From Paraburkholderia atlantica (lineage in GTDB: Bacteria > Pseudomonadota > Gammaproteobacteria > Burkholderiales > Burkholderiaceae), in contig NZ_WHNQ01000016.1 of NCBI RefSeq assembly GCF_009362785.1, forward strand, positions 1 to 64,000: DNA of 64,000 nucleotides, read 5' to 3'. Below the pieces are notes generated by a model that did not search any database, was not told the origin of the DNA, and worked only from the letters and a program-made list of their open reading frames with translations. Below, in pieces: positions 23,774 through 32,196 of the stretch. Within the stretch, counting starts at the first letter, position 1, and each line of letters starts with the position of its first letter. A program made the translations under genes and the position numbers.

Positions 23774-24178
23774 ATGAGCAAAAACGCCGCACAACGTAAG
23801 CACGATCTGACCGCGGATTCGTGCCAGAAAGAGCTGGTGAAACTGATCCAGTCGTTCTCATACGGGCATCATCTTCATACGGTGTTTTCCGACTTCGTCG
23901 AGTTGAGTGCGCTGGCGATCAGCAACAGTGTGGATCGTGCGCAGTTCGATGCCCGCGAGAAGCGCTACCTTGATATCGTCGGCAAGTACAAAAAGGAGGA
24001 AGTCGCGAAATTCCCGCAAATGCTTGGCCTTCTCGTTGAGTCGTTCGAGCTGCGTGTGGCGATGATCGGCAAGCCAACGTCAGGCGCTCAATTGATTGGC
24101 GGTGGCCTGACGGACGTTCTCGGCGAGACCTACATGATGCTGGGGCTCGGAAACGACAGGGCAGGCCAGTTCTTCACG
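23774..24178 (+). pseudogene. N6-DNA-methylase gene, 5' part (interrupted by RIT element)
   Basis: ATG 23774 opens a frame whose first 135 codons end ETYMMLGLGNDRAGQFFT. At 24178 the RIT element begins and the reading frame runs into it. Joining 24178 to 27630 restores GQFFT-PYTVSRMM and a continuous 343-residue protein with the methylase motif. The leader has alternative pairing too: CATGCC (23737-23742) can pair with GGCATG (23764-23769) just before the start. The N-terminal half is helical, as in plasmid-borne orphan methylases of the HsdM type. Confidence 0.85.
24173..24178 (+). repeat. TTCACG direct repeat, left junction of the RIT insertion
   Basis: The same six bases recur at 27624-27629. 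Removing 24179-27629 leaves one copy and restores the methylase frame exactly. Confidence 0.8.
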
Positions 24179-24206
24179 TTATGCGAACCTGTGCATAAGG
24201 TGAATT

Positions 24207-24232
24207 ATGCGAAGTCGAAGATTATGCGAAGC
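24207..24232 (+). repeat. RIT left inverted repeat
   Basis: Contains ATGCGAAG twice (ATGCGAAGTCGA and GATTATGCGAAGC). It matches the right end in inverted orientation with one mismatch. A third TTATGCGAA lies further out at 24179-24187. Confidence 0.85.
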
Positions 24233-24341
24233 CCCCACAGGGCGCTCGGTCCAGAGGGCATCACGGGGCAACGAAGCACTGGATGGACATTGCATAAGAA
24301 ACGGCGTCTTCTTTGGGTTCAACCCCCGTAAGGAGTTCGCC

Positions 24342-25571
24342 ATGAATGTCTTCGAAGCTCTTCCCGAACCTGCGGCGTCGCGACTGCGTGACGGGAAATT
24401 GGCGCCGCTCGCACAGATTTACTATGATCGGTTGTCGGCGCTGAAGTACGCGCCAGCCACGATCCGGTCGAGTTTGTTTTCCCTTGCGCACTTTTCTCTC
24501 TGGCTAAAGGGGCGAGCATTCGATCTAGCCAGCTTGGATCGCCACATCATCTGCTTTCTTGATCGTCATCTTCCCCGTTGTACCTGTGCTGCCCCGGTTC
24601 TCAGAAGCCGACGTCACCTCAGTGCCGCGCTCGGGCACTTGACGGAAGTCGTGCGCGCAAGCGGAGTTGGGGACGAGGGCCCGTGTGACGAAAGGGACGA
24701 AGTCGTGCTACGTCGCTTTGACGACTACATGTCGCGGGCAAAAGGTCTCGCAGCAAGTACGAGGCTGCGGCGAGTCGCAATAGTCCGAAGTCTGCTGTGC
24801 ATGCCAACGAGCGCGATCAGTCCGACGGCCGCGGAGCTGCGCGCGTTCCTGACGAGGGAGTTCTCTCGCATTTCTACCGCTAGTGCAGGAGTGACGGCTT
24901 CCACCATACGGAGCTATCTCCTGTTCCGAGCAAGTGAAGGTGATCCCGTCACCCATCTGCTGCCCGTCGTCGCCAAGCCCGCGCATTGGCGCAATTCTGC
25001 ACTGCCCAAGACTCTTGCTCCCGACGAGATCGAGCGATTGCTCCGGGCCTTTCCATCTGATCTGCCCTCACGCCTACGGTGCTACGCGATCGTGCGCTGC
25101 TTGGTCGACCTGGGCCTTCGAGGATGCGAGGTGATTGCCCTGAATCTCGACAACATAGATTGGCGAGCTGGCACTGTCTCCATCCAAAGGGGCAAGACCC
25201 AGCGGTCCGATGTCCTGCCGTTGCCTCATGCGACTGGCGCCGCCATCGCCGACTACATGCGTTTAGAGCGTCCGCTCACGACGAGTCGGCGTATCTTCGT
25301 TCGACATATCGCGCCGGTGGACAAGCCAGTGAGCACAGCTGTTGTTAGAAAGGCCGTTCGAGAGGCATATCGTCGCGCCGGCCTGCCGTACACCGGCGTG
25401 CATGTTTTGCGTCATACGCTGGCTCGGCGGATGCTCAATAGCGGCAGCACATTGAAGGAGGTCGCCGATGTGCTGCGCCATCGCGAGTTGGATGCCTCGC
25501 GTGTGTACGCAAAGGTCGACTTCGACCATCTAGCCCTCGTCGCCATGCCGTGGCCCGGGAGCGCATCATGA
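24342..25571 (+). CDS. ritA: RIT tyrosine recombinase A
   Basis: ATG 24342 follows AAGGAGTTCGCC; the upstream extension lies in the terminal repeats and is rejected. 409 residues. N-terminal SAM-like core-binding domains are followed by the catalytic domain: Arg in LVDLGLRGCEVIALNL, H-x-x-R in VLRHTLARRML, and the Tyr in SRVYAKVD. The region before the Tyr reads LRHREL, where the second His-type position is RHRE rather than GH. First of three coupled recombinases. RIT proteins act together on the element ends, though the mechanism is not fully worked out. Confidence 0.88.
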   Translation: MNVFEALPEPAASRLRDGKLAPLAQIYYDRLSALKYAPATIRSSLFSLAHFSLWLKGRAFDLASLDRHIICFLDRHLPRCTCAAPVLRSRRHLSAALGHLTEVVRASGVGDEGPCDERDEVVLRRFDDYMSRAKGLAASTRLRRVAIVRSLLCMPTSAISPTAAELRAFLTREFSRISTASAGVTASTIRSYLLFRASEGDPVTHLLPVVAKPAHWRNSALPKTLAPDEIERLLRAFPSDLPSRLRCYAIVRCLVDLGLRGCEVIALNLDNIDWRAGTVSIQRGKTQRSDVLPLPHATGAAIADYMRLERPLTTSRRIFVRHIAPVDKPVSTAVVRKAVREAYRRAGLPYTGVHVLRHTLARRMLNSGSTLKEVADVLRHRELDASRVYAKVDFDHLALVAMPWPGSAS

Positions 25572-26530
25572 ACGCCGCAACATCGATGCAAGACGCCGTG
25601 CGCCACTACGTCGAAGAACGCCGACGGCTGGGCTTCACGCTGAGGGTGGAGGCATACGCGCTCCAGCGATTCGCGCGCTTCGCAGATGCGCGAGCCCACC
25701 GCGGTCCGCTTACCGCAGCCCTGATGCTGGCATGGGCGCAAGAGCATGTGAGACGAACCAGCTCGGTGACAGCCGCCCGTCGACTGGAGGTGGTGCGTCC
25801 GTTCGCCGCGTACTACAGGCAGTTCGAACCAGACACGGAGGTCCCGACACTGAGAGTACTGGGACGCGGTCATCGGCGGCTGACTCCCCATATCTTCACT
25901 GACGCCGAGCTTGTCGATTTGCTGGACGCAGCAGGGCGGCTGTCACCCAGCTGGGCTCTGCGACCCCAGACCTACCGCGCGATCTTTGGTCTGCTCGCAG
26001 CGGCAGGGCTCCGGCTTTCCGAGGCGAGGCTTCTCACCCTCGGTGACGTCGACCTCCAAGTGGGATCGATCACCGTGCGCAACGGGAAGTTCCACAAGTC
26101 TCGCTGCCTGCCCCTTCATCAGAGCACGGTCAGCGAGCTGCAGTCATACCGCAACGCTCGTGATCGATGTCACAGCACGGAGATAGACTCTCCATTCTTC
26201 GCTTCGCGCAACGGCGGCTATCTCCGAAGGGAGGCCGTGGAGTACGTCTTTCGACGGCTGCAACAACAACTCGGCTGGGTAGCACGCGGGGACCACCCGC
26301 TTCCTCGCGTGCACGATCTCCGTCATACGTTCGTTGTACGACGCGTACAACGCTGGCGCGAGACGGGCCAGTCGATCGAGCACGCGATGTTCTGGATGTG
26401 CACGTACTTAGGTCACGCTAGGATCTCCCATACCTACTGGTATCTCACAGGGATTCCGGAGTTGATGAGCGCCGTCGGAGACCGGCTAGAGGACTTCGTT
26501 GAGAAGGGTACGATCGGGGGTGCACGATGA
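25568..26530 (+). CDS. ritB: RIT tyrosine recombinase B
   Basis: Starts at ATG 25568, overlapping the stop of ritA by ATGA, which points to translational coupling. 320 residues: an N-terminal helical domain (AVRHYVEERRRLGFTLR), then the catalytic set, Arg in AAAGLRLSEARLLTL, H-x-x-R in VHDLRHTFVVRR, and YLGHARISHTYWYL with the second His and the Tyr. All catalytic residues appear intact. Middle member of the trio. Confidence 0.88.
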   Translation: MNAATSMQDAVRHYVEERRRLGFTLRVEAYALQRFARFADARAHRGPLTAALMLAWAQEHVRRTSSVTAARRLEVVRPFAAYYRQFEPDTEVPTLRVLGRGHRRLTPHIFTDAELVDLLDAAGRLSPSWALRPQTYRAIFGLLAAAGLRLSEARLLTLGDVDLQVGSITVRNGKFHKSRCLPLHQSTVSELQSYRNARDRCHSTEIDSPFFASRNGGYLRREAVEYVFRRLQQQLGWVARGDHPLPRVHDLRHTFVVRRVQRWRETGQSIEHAMFWMCTYLGHARISHTYWYLTGIPELMSAVGDRLEDFVEKGTIGGAR

Positions 26531-27531
26531 GCCGTCAGACTGCTACATCCTCTCCGGGACTCGTGCAAGAGTTCTTCACAGACTACATGGTGCAGCAGCG
26601 AGCCCTGAGCCCGCGCACCGTTGCCTCCTATCGCGATACGTTCGTGCTCCTCTTGCGATTTGCTGAAGCCAGGCTTGGTCTGGCGGCTCATGAGTTGGCC
26701 ATCGTCGATCTGAACGCCAAGCTTCTGAGCGAGTTCTTGGATCATCTCGAAGTTCAGCGGCACAACTCGGTACGAAGTCGAAACGTCCGGCTCGCAGCGA
26801 TACGGGCGTTCTTGAAGTTTGCTGCCAGGCGCGAGCCGGCGAGTCTCGGCGCGATCCAAAGTGCACTTGCCGTTCCGATGAAACGATATGACCGCAAGCT
26901 GGTCGGGTTCCTGACGCGCGAGCAGATGACGGGGGTGATCAATGTGGCGACGGACACCTGGATCGGCCAGCGCGACCGACTGATGCTCACCATCCTGTTC
27001 AACACTGGTGCCCGCGTCTCTGAGATCATCGGCGTGCGCGTTGGCGACGTCGTGCTCGGTCCGTGTAGCAGCATCAAGCTACGGGGCAAGGGCCGCAAAC
27101 AGCGGTCGTTGCCCTTGTGGAAGAGCGCTGCAAAGGGGGTACGCGAGTGGTTGTATCTGAATCCGCAGTTGGTTGAAGACTCGCCATTGCTGCCCACGCG
27201 TGATGGCCGCCACATGACGAGGGCCAATGTCGCGCAGCGCCTGCAGCTTGCTGTAGAGGCAGCGTCAGTCCGATACCCTGAACTGAGGTCGATGAAGGTC
27301 TCCCCGCACGTCGTGCGTCACACGACCGCGATGAGCCTGCTACAGGCCGGTACTGATGCCTGCGAGATTGCGCTCTGGCTCGGACATGAGAGCCCATCTA
27401 CGACGCACATGTATGTGGAAGCGGACTTGGCGATGAAGCAGCGTACCTTGGCTCGGCTGAAGCAGCCTGAGGCAAGGCCAGCTGTCTATCGCCCACCGAA
27501 GGCACTGCTGGCCTTCCTGCAAAGTCTTTGA
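26527..27531 (+). CDS. ritC: RIT tyrosine recombinase C
   Basis: Starts at ATG 26527 within the stop of ritB (ATGA). 334 residues, XerC/D-like: a helical core-binding domain (LSPRTVASYRDTFVLLLRFA), then Arg in LFNTGARVSEIIGV, Lys in LRGKGRKQRSLPL, H-x-x-R in PHVVRHTTAMSL, and WLGHESPSTTHMYVE with the second His and the Tyr. Complete catalytic set. Last gene of the RIT operon; a hairpin near 27,575 follows. Confidence 0.9.
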   Translation: MSRQTATSSPGLVQEFFTDYMVQQRALSPRTVASYRDTFVLLLRFAEARLGLAAHELAIVDLNAKLLSEFLDHLEVQRHNSVRSRNVRLAAIRAFLKFAARREPASLGAIQSALAVPMKRYDRKLVGFLTREQMTGVINVATDTWIGQRDRLMLTILFNTGARVSEIIGVRVGDVVLGPCSSIKLRGKGRKQRSLPLWKSAAKGVREWLYLNPQLVEDSPLLPTRDGRHMTRANVAQRLQLAVEAASVRYPELRSMKVSPHVVRHTTAMSLLQAGTDACEIALWLGHESPSTTHMYVEADLAMKQRTLARLKQPEARPAVYRPPKALLAFLQSL

Positions 27532-27595
27532 TTATGTGAAGCTTGATTTACTCGGAAAGGCCCGTCACGAGGGGCACTTCTTCGTGATGGGCCTA

Positions 27596-27621
27596 GCTTC
27601 GCATAATCCTCGACTTCGCAT
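27596..27621 (-). repeat. RIT right inverted repeat
   Basis: Reverse complement of the left repeat with one mismatch (24219 A versus G). It is followed directly by TTATTCACG and the methylase coding sequence. Confidence 0.85.
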
Positions 27622-27629
27622 TATTCACG

Positions 27630-28256
27630 CCTTACACCGTCTCCCGGATGATGTCGATGATGCTGATGGGCGATTGCGGTGCCGAAGTTCAACGGCGCGG
27701 CTTCATCCGGCTTCAGGAGCCCGCATGTGGCGCTGGTGGCATGGTGATCGCTGCGGCGGAATCGTTGCATGCTGCCGGCCACAACTATCAGCAGGTGATG
27801 CACGCGACCTGTATCGACATTGATCCGTGTTGCGTCCACATGGCCTATGTGCAACTCTCGCTGCTGCACATCCCCGCCACCGTGGTACATGGCAACGCGC
27901 TGTCGATGGAAGTATGGGGCACGTGGTACACGCCTGCGCACGTGCTGGGCGGCTGGACCTTCAGGCTGCGACGGAGGGTCGAGGCAGAACTGCTTCGGGA
28001 TGCTGTCGCGCTCGAGCACGACGAGCCAGTCGAAGAGATCGCAGTAGCTGCCCGCCACGATGCGGGTGGCGATGCGGTCGCAACCGGAATGGATGAACCC
28101 GATGTCGCTGTACTGGAACGGGCAAACGGCAACGCCGCAGACATTTCTCCTGTTCGTGAGGCAACGTCTCTGGCGGAACTGTTCGAGCAGTCGCTTGCGA
28201 GCGGTACGCGCGAGCCATCGGTGTTCGACACGATCGACCAGTTGACGCTCTTTTGA
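27630..28256 (+). pseudogene. N6-DNA-methylase gene, 3' part (interrupted by RIT element)
   Basis: From 27630 the frame reads PYTVSRMMSMMLMGDCGAEV and then the SAM-binding motif I of N6-type methylases, EPACGAGGMVIAAAESL, followed by ATCIDIDPCCVHMAYVQLSL and VVHGNALSMEVWGTWYTPAH. It ends at 28256. The usual catalytic (N/D)PP(Y/F) motif is not visible, so even the intact protein may be an unusual or inactive methylase. Internal ATGs near 27,648 could still allow a truncated product. Confidence 0.8.
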
Positions 28257-28292
28257 AACCAAGGCCCACCCGAGAACGGTGGGCCTTGGTTC
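28257..28292 (+). terminator. Hairpin terminator after the methylase gene
   Basis: AACCAAGGCCCACC (28257-28270) pairs perfectly with GGTGGGCCTTGGTT (28278-28291), a 14-bp stem. The T-run after it is short. Confidence 0.75.
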
Positions 28293-28346
28293 TTAGCGAT
28301 ATGGAATTGTGAAGCTTTCCGCTGAAACGCCGGCGGATCGTGACGG

Positions 28347-28469
28347 TATCTTTGATGAACCTACCGCGTCGCTGACGCATCGACCCCGCCGGCTCGCCCG
28401 GCATCCATCTTGACCCCATCGGGAACCACTCCCGATAGGGAGCAGGTTCCCCTCTCTGGAGAACCTGCA
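28347..28469 (+). promoter_or_regulatory. Structured leader, family member 4, in front of PRTRC parB
   Basis: TATCTT (28347-28352), 11 bases, CCGCGTC (28364-28370), GACGC (28374-28378), ATCGA. Second hairpin GCCGG (28388-28392) with CCGGC (28398-28402). Third hairpin ATCGGG/CCCGAT (28418-28436). GGGAACC (28421-28427) can pair with GGTTCCC (28445-28451), or GCAGGTTC (28442-28449) can pair perfectly with GAACCTGC (28461-28468), which ends one base before the ATG and captures GGAG. Confidence 0.7.
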
Positions 28470-30146
28470 ATGCAACAACTTACTGCACCCCTGAAGCGCA
28501 TCAAGCTCGGCCGCAATCCCCGGACGTATTTTGATCCGAAGGCGATGGCGGAACTGACCGAGTCGATTCGCGCGCATGGCGTCGACACGCCGATCATCGT
28601 TCGCCCTGTTGTCGAAGACGACTTCGACTTCGAGGTGATCGCAGGTGGTCGTCGCTATCGCGGCGCCATGGACGCTCACGGTGAAGACTTCCCGATGCCC
28701 ATCGTTGTAAAGGACGTCGATGAAGTCGAAGCGCGCCGTATTGCGCTCACCGAAAACATCCAGCGCGACAATCTCTCTCCTGCCGAAGAAGCCGTCGATG
28801 CCGCCGAGCTGCTCGGGCTGCACGGCGGCGACCGCGACGTGACTGCCAAAATCCTTGGCTGGTCACGCTCGACACTGGACAGCCGCCTTGCGCTGCTGAA
28901 CTGTTCGAAGGCGGTGCTCGACGCGCTGAGCGAGCGGAAAATCAATATCGCTCACGCCGAACTGCTGGCGGCGCTCTCGAAAGAGAATCAGGACAAGGTC
29001 CTGCCTGTCGTTGTCGCTGAGAGGCGGTCGGCCGCTGATGTGCGCAAGCTGGTGGAATCGGCGTCGTGCGCGTTGGCTCCTGCCATCTTCGACAGGACGG
29101 ACTGTGCGGGCTGCCCGCACAATTCGTCGACGCAGGCGCAGATGTTTGGCGAAGCGATCGGCACGGGAAACTGTACCAACCGGACCTGCTTCAACGAGAA
29201 GACGGAGAAGCAGCTTGAAGTGACAGCGGCAGGCCTGCGTGACGAGTTCCAGACCGTGCGTATCGTGCGTGCCGGGGACAACAACACGCGCGTGCAACTG
29301 GCTGTGGAAGGCGCGAACGGCGTTGGTCTCGAACAGGCGAAAGCCTGTCACGGTTGCGCAAATTACGGCGCAGCAGTGAGTGGCCTTCCTGATTCGTTTG
29401 GTAAGGTCTATCGCGGCCAGTGCTTCGACACCATCTGCAACATGAAGAAGGTGGCGGCTCGCATCCAGGCGGAGAAGGCTGCATCGCAGCCGGCAAAGCC
29501 CGACAGTGCAAAGTCCGCACCAGCAGCCAAAAGCGCAAGTGCGGGCAGCAAGTCAGCCACTGCTCCGGCGTCCACGAACCCCTCGGTGACGGTCATTGCC
29601 GAGTCCGAGAAGGTGAAGGCCTATCGCGTGAAGCTGTGGCGCAAGGCCTTGCGTGCTGATATCGGCATGAATCATGAACTGGCCCGCCAGTATCTGATTG
29701 CAGTCGTGCTGAGCGGTCATGCACGTCAGGTCGACGATGCTGCGTTCCGCAAGTTCTTCGAGCGGATTGTTGGCAGCGAGGCACCCGTGTCCAACCTGCC
29801 CAAGGCGATCGACGCCGTGCAGGCAGCGAAGGAAAGCTCACAGGCGGACCTGATGATTGCAATGCTGTTCGCCGCAATCGAAGGTCTGGATGTGACGTAT
29901 CTGACGCAACTGTGCAAGTCGCACAAGCTGGATCTGAAAAAGCACTGGAAACTCGACAAGGAGTTTCTGGAGCTGATCACGAAGTCCGAGATGATGGTGC
30001 TGGCCGACGAGATCGGCATCCGCGCCGCGCTGGGCGACAACTTCAAGAAGGTCTTCGCGAAATCGAAGCCGGAAGTCATCGAGGCGCTCCTCAAGGTCGA
30101 AGGTTTCGACTACGAGGGCAAGCTGCCGAAGGTGCTGAAGTTCTGA
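28470..30146 (+). CDS. PRTRC system ParB family protein
   Basis: ATG 28470, 558 residues. The N-terminal ParB domain is clear: LGRNPRTYFDPKAMAELTES, the box FEVIAGGRRYRGAMDAHG, and ALTENIQRDNLSPAEEAVDA, followed by a helix-turn-helix region (AKILGWSRSTLDSRLALLN). A Cys-rich stretch follows (CAGCPHN, CTNRTCFNEK, CHGCANYG, GQCFDTICN), as in the PRTRC branch of ParB. An Ala/Lys/Ser linker separates a C-terminal helical domain. ParB proteins bind centromere-like sites and load as CTP-dependent clamps. First gene of the PRTRC operon, behind structured leader 4. Confidence 0.92.
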   Translation: MQQLTAPLKRIKLGRNPRTYFDPKAMAELTESIRAHGVDTPIIVRPVVEDDFDFEVIAGGRRYRGAMDAHGEDFPMPIVVKDVDEVEARRIALTENIQRDNLSPAEEAVDAAELLGLHGGDRDVTAKILGWSRSTLDSRLALLNCSKAVLDALSERKINIAHAELLAALSKENQDKVLPVVVAERRSAADVRKLVESASCALAPAIFDRTDCAGCPHNSSTQAQMFGEAIGTGNCTNRTCFNEKTEKQLEVTAAGLRDEFQTVRIVRAGDNNTRVQLAVEGANGVGLEQAKACHGCANYGAAVSGLPDSFGKVYRGQCFDTICNMKKVAARIQAEKAASQPAKPDSAKSAPAAKSASAGSKSATAPASTNPSVTVIAESEKVKAYRVKLWRKALRADIGMNHELARQYLIAVVLSGHARQVDDAAFRKFFERIVGSEAPVSNLPKAIDAVQAAKESSQADLMIAMLFAAIEGLDVTYLTQLCKSHKLDLKKHWKLDKEFLELITKSEMMVLADEIGIRAALGDNFKKVFAKSKPEVIEALLKVEGFDYEGKLPKVLKF

Positions 30147-30232
30147 AATCGCGGGGCGCGTTCTGCGTCCCGTCTCCCCTCTATATGTATACGCCGCCAT
30201 CGCGCGGCGTCTCTCCTCTTTCGAGGTATTCA

Positions 30233-30715
30233 ATGTTTCAACAACTTGAAGCGCTGGTGCGAGCCAGCGGCAAGCTACAACTTACGCTGAAGATGGACAA
30301 CGACCGCATGGCGGTAGTGGTGGTGCCGCAAGGCGAGGGCAAGGACGCTGCGCTGCGCCAGCCGCTGGTGCTTACTGGTACGGCGGCCGAGCTCGACGAG
30401 GGCTTTGCTGCGGCGATCGGTTCGTACTCGACGGCTCATGCGTCGCTGTCCGAACAGGTCGCGGCAACCACCGCGATCCTGCAGGAAGCGGAAAAGAGCC
30501 AGGCGTCCAAAGCGCAGAAGTCTCTCGCAAAGGGCGGTAAGACGGCACCGGCGAAAGCCGGTCAGTCGAACGCCAGCAGTGAGGGCGATGAGGACGATGA
30601 AGCCGACAACGATGATGACGAACAGTCAGCGTCTGCGTCGGCCGCGCCGGCTTCTGCAACGCCAGTGGATGCCGGGAAGTCCTCCGGCACCGATCTTCTT
30701 TCCCTGCTCAGCTGA
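30233..30715 (+). CDS. PRTRC system protein E
   Basis: 160 residues from ATG 30233. The leader has ACGCCG/CGGCGT (30191-30210), and CCTC/GAGG covers the ribosome-binding site. The N-terminal half is a small alpha/beta domain (MFQQLEALVRASGKLQLTLK, then ALRQPLVLTGTAAELDEGF) typical of PRTRC protein E. The tail is a low-complexity Ala/Lys then acidic stretch (GDEDDEADNDDDEQ) ending LLSLLS. Function unknown. It lies between parB and protein C in the usual PRTRC order. Confidence 0.85.
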   Translation: MFQQLEALVRASGKLQLTLKMDNDRMAVVVVPQGEGKDAALRQPLVLTGTAAELDEGFAAAIGSYSTAHASLSEQVAATTAILQEAEKSQASKAQKSLAKGGKTAPAKAGQSNASSEGDEDDEADNDDDEQSASASAAPASATPVDAGKSSGTDLLSLLS

Positions 30716-30723
30716 GGTTCGCC

Positions 30724-30942
30724 ATGTCCATTTCCGTCGCCCGTCTGGTTCGCGAGTTCGTCTACAACGGCGTGAACTTCGTCGATCCCGGTCCGACCTT
30801 TTCTGCCGAAGAGGTGCGCGATCTGTATTCCGCCCAGTATCCGGAGCTGACCACGGCCGCAATCGAGGGTCCGGTCTACAACGGGGAAACCGCCCGCTAC
30901 ACGTTCATGCGTGCAGCAGGTGCCAAGGGTAGCGATGCGTAA
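30724..30942 (+). CDS. PRTRC system protein C (ubiquitin-like)
   Basis: 72 residues. The family pattern is clear: LVREFVYNGVNFVDPGP, FSAEEVRDLYSAQYPELTTA, then GPVYNGETARYTF. PRTRC-C has been proposed as a ubiquitin-like protein whose C-terminal G-x-K-G is the conjugation end; here it reads AAGAKGSDA (G66, G69), so three residues might need trimming. Lies 8 bases after protein E and upstream of the E2-like, JAMM and E1-like genes. Confidence 0.9.
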   Translation: MSISVARLVREFVYNGVNFVDPGPTFSAEEVRDLYSAQYPELTTAAIEGPVYNGETARYTFMRAAGAKGSDA

Positions 30943-30992
30943 GCAAGCGCTCATGCAATGCATCGCCGATGAGGCAATGCCATCGTCCAATG

Positions 30993-31018
30993 AACCGCTC
31001 GAAAGGGCGGTTTTTTTT
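30993..31018 (+). terminator. Intrinsic terminator inside the PRTRC operon
   Basis: AACCGC...GCGGTT hairpin with a GAAA-type loop followed by eight T. It separates parB-E-C from F-B-A-ThiF, so the second half may be read at a lower level. Confidence 0.8.
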
Positions 31019-31038
31019 CATGACAAGGAGATCGAGCA

Positions 31039-32196
31039 ATGTTCTTCGATCCTCGGCCGGCTGATGCGCACGTCGCTCTTGACGGCGTCAGCTGGCAACC
31101 GCAGCGGCGTGCCGTTGCCCGACGTCGAACTGCCCATGATTTTCTGACGCTTCCGGATGTGTCGTGCGACGTTGTTGCGCGGCCGTCGATGAAGTGGCCG
31201 CATGACGCAGGAGTAGCACGGCTCGTCGCGACTCATTTCGAGTCCGGCGCGCTCCGGGCGTCCGATGTGGGCAGTTACGAAGGCGCCGGCCACGCGATGG
31301 CGCAGGCGCTGTTCGCCTGGATCAGACGCCAGTGCGGCACGCTCAAGCGGCTGACATTCAGGCCGGTACTGCTCGATGTGGCGTCTGTCCAGGACCAGAT
31401 CATGTATCAGGACAACGCGTCGGAGTTCGAGGTGAGCTCGCCGCTGTATCTGGGCATCGACACCGTCGAGGACTACGTCTACATGATCGAAGACCGGGCG
31501 GCGCCATTGATCCAGGCGCATCCGCGGCTGCTCGCCACCGCGCTGATCCTGATCAACCGCGCAGCCTTTCGCACGCTGTGGATGCGAACTCCCGATGACT
31601 TCCTTGGGATGTTTTCGCAATGGCATTGGGATGGCGATCCGTGGTGTACCGATGACGAGGCGATCGAGATGCTGAAAGACCGCTTTGGCGACGACCCACA
31701 GGAGTACGAGCAGTACCTGCCGTCCGTTGTTCGCGACGAGCTTTGTCCGGACAGCATGGAGATCGGCCGGTACGACCTGCGGGCTCACCGGTGGCGCTCA
31801 TTTCCTGCACTCGGCATCGAGTCACTGCGGCGTCTGGGCTATACCCAGCGTGGCTGGATACGCGAGCTGTGCGCGGAACTGGAGCATCTGACGGTTCTGC
31901 TCACGAAGGCTGGTCGCCGGAACCTGTTTGACTGGGCGTTCAGACCTGAGGCGATCTATGCCGCCACGTCCATCGCGGCGTGCGACGGACCGTATGTCGG
32001 CGATGTGCTCGATACGCATTACGAGTATTTCAGCAACGGCGGCGACGGATCGTGCTTCCACGGTTTCATCGCGCTTGCCACCACCCCTGATGACATCCGC
32101 AAGCAGTACGCGGACCTGTCGTTGGGCTTTTCCATTCTTCGTCAGGTTGACCGCGTGGTTTCACTGATCACGCGCGATCCGCAGGGGACAAGTTAA
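31039..32196 (+). CDS. PRTRC system protein F
   Basis: 385 residues from ATG 31039, after AAGGAGATCGAGCA. Large protein with no motif I can assign; recurrent blocks include LVATHFESGALRASDVGSYE, VSSPLYLGIDTVEDYVYMIE and YVGDVLDTHYEYFSNGGDGS. It corresponds in size, position and content to the PRTRC-F family. Its stop (TAA) shares a base with the start of protein B, so the two are coupled. Confidence 0.85.
   Translation: MFFDPRPADAHVALDGVSWQPQRRAVARRRTAHDFLTLPDVSCDVVARPSMKWPHDAGVARLVATHFESGALRASDVGSYEGAGHAMAQALFAWIRRQCGTLKRLTFRPVLLDVASVQDQIMYQDNASEFEVSSPLYLGIDTVEDYVYMIEDRAAPLIQAHPRLLATALILINRAAFRTLWMRTPDDFLGMFSQWHWDGDPWCTDDEAIEMLKDRFGDDPQEYEQYLPSVVRDELCPDSMEIGRYDLRAHRWRSFPALGIESLRRLGYTQRGWIRELCAELEHLTVLLTKAGRRNLFDWAFRPEAIYAATSIAACDGPYVGDVLDTHYEYFSNGGDGSCFHGFIALATTPDDIRKQYADLSLGFSILRQVDRVVSLITRDPQGTS

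Larger units (their letters stand above)
24179..27629 (+). mobile_element. RIT (recombinase-in-trio) element inserted in a methylase gene
   Basis: Three tandem tyrosine recombinase genes overlap by ATGA and are flanked by inverted repeats 24207-24232 and 27596-27621 (25 of 26 bases match; core ATGCGAAGTCGA-R-GATTATGC). This is the hallmark layout of RIT elements. The element is 3,451 bp including one TTCACG. The left end carries an additional inverted copy: TTCACGTTATGC...GCATAAGGTGAA. A hairpin at 27557-27594 (GGCCC-TCACGA...TCGTGA-GGGCC) lies after the last gene and probably terminates transcription. Confidence 0.9.
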
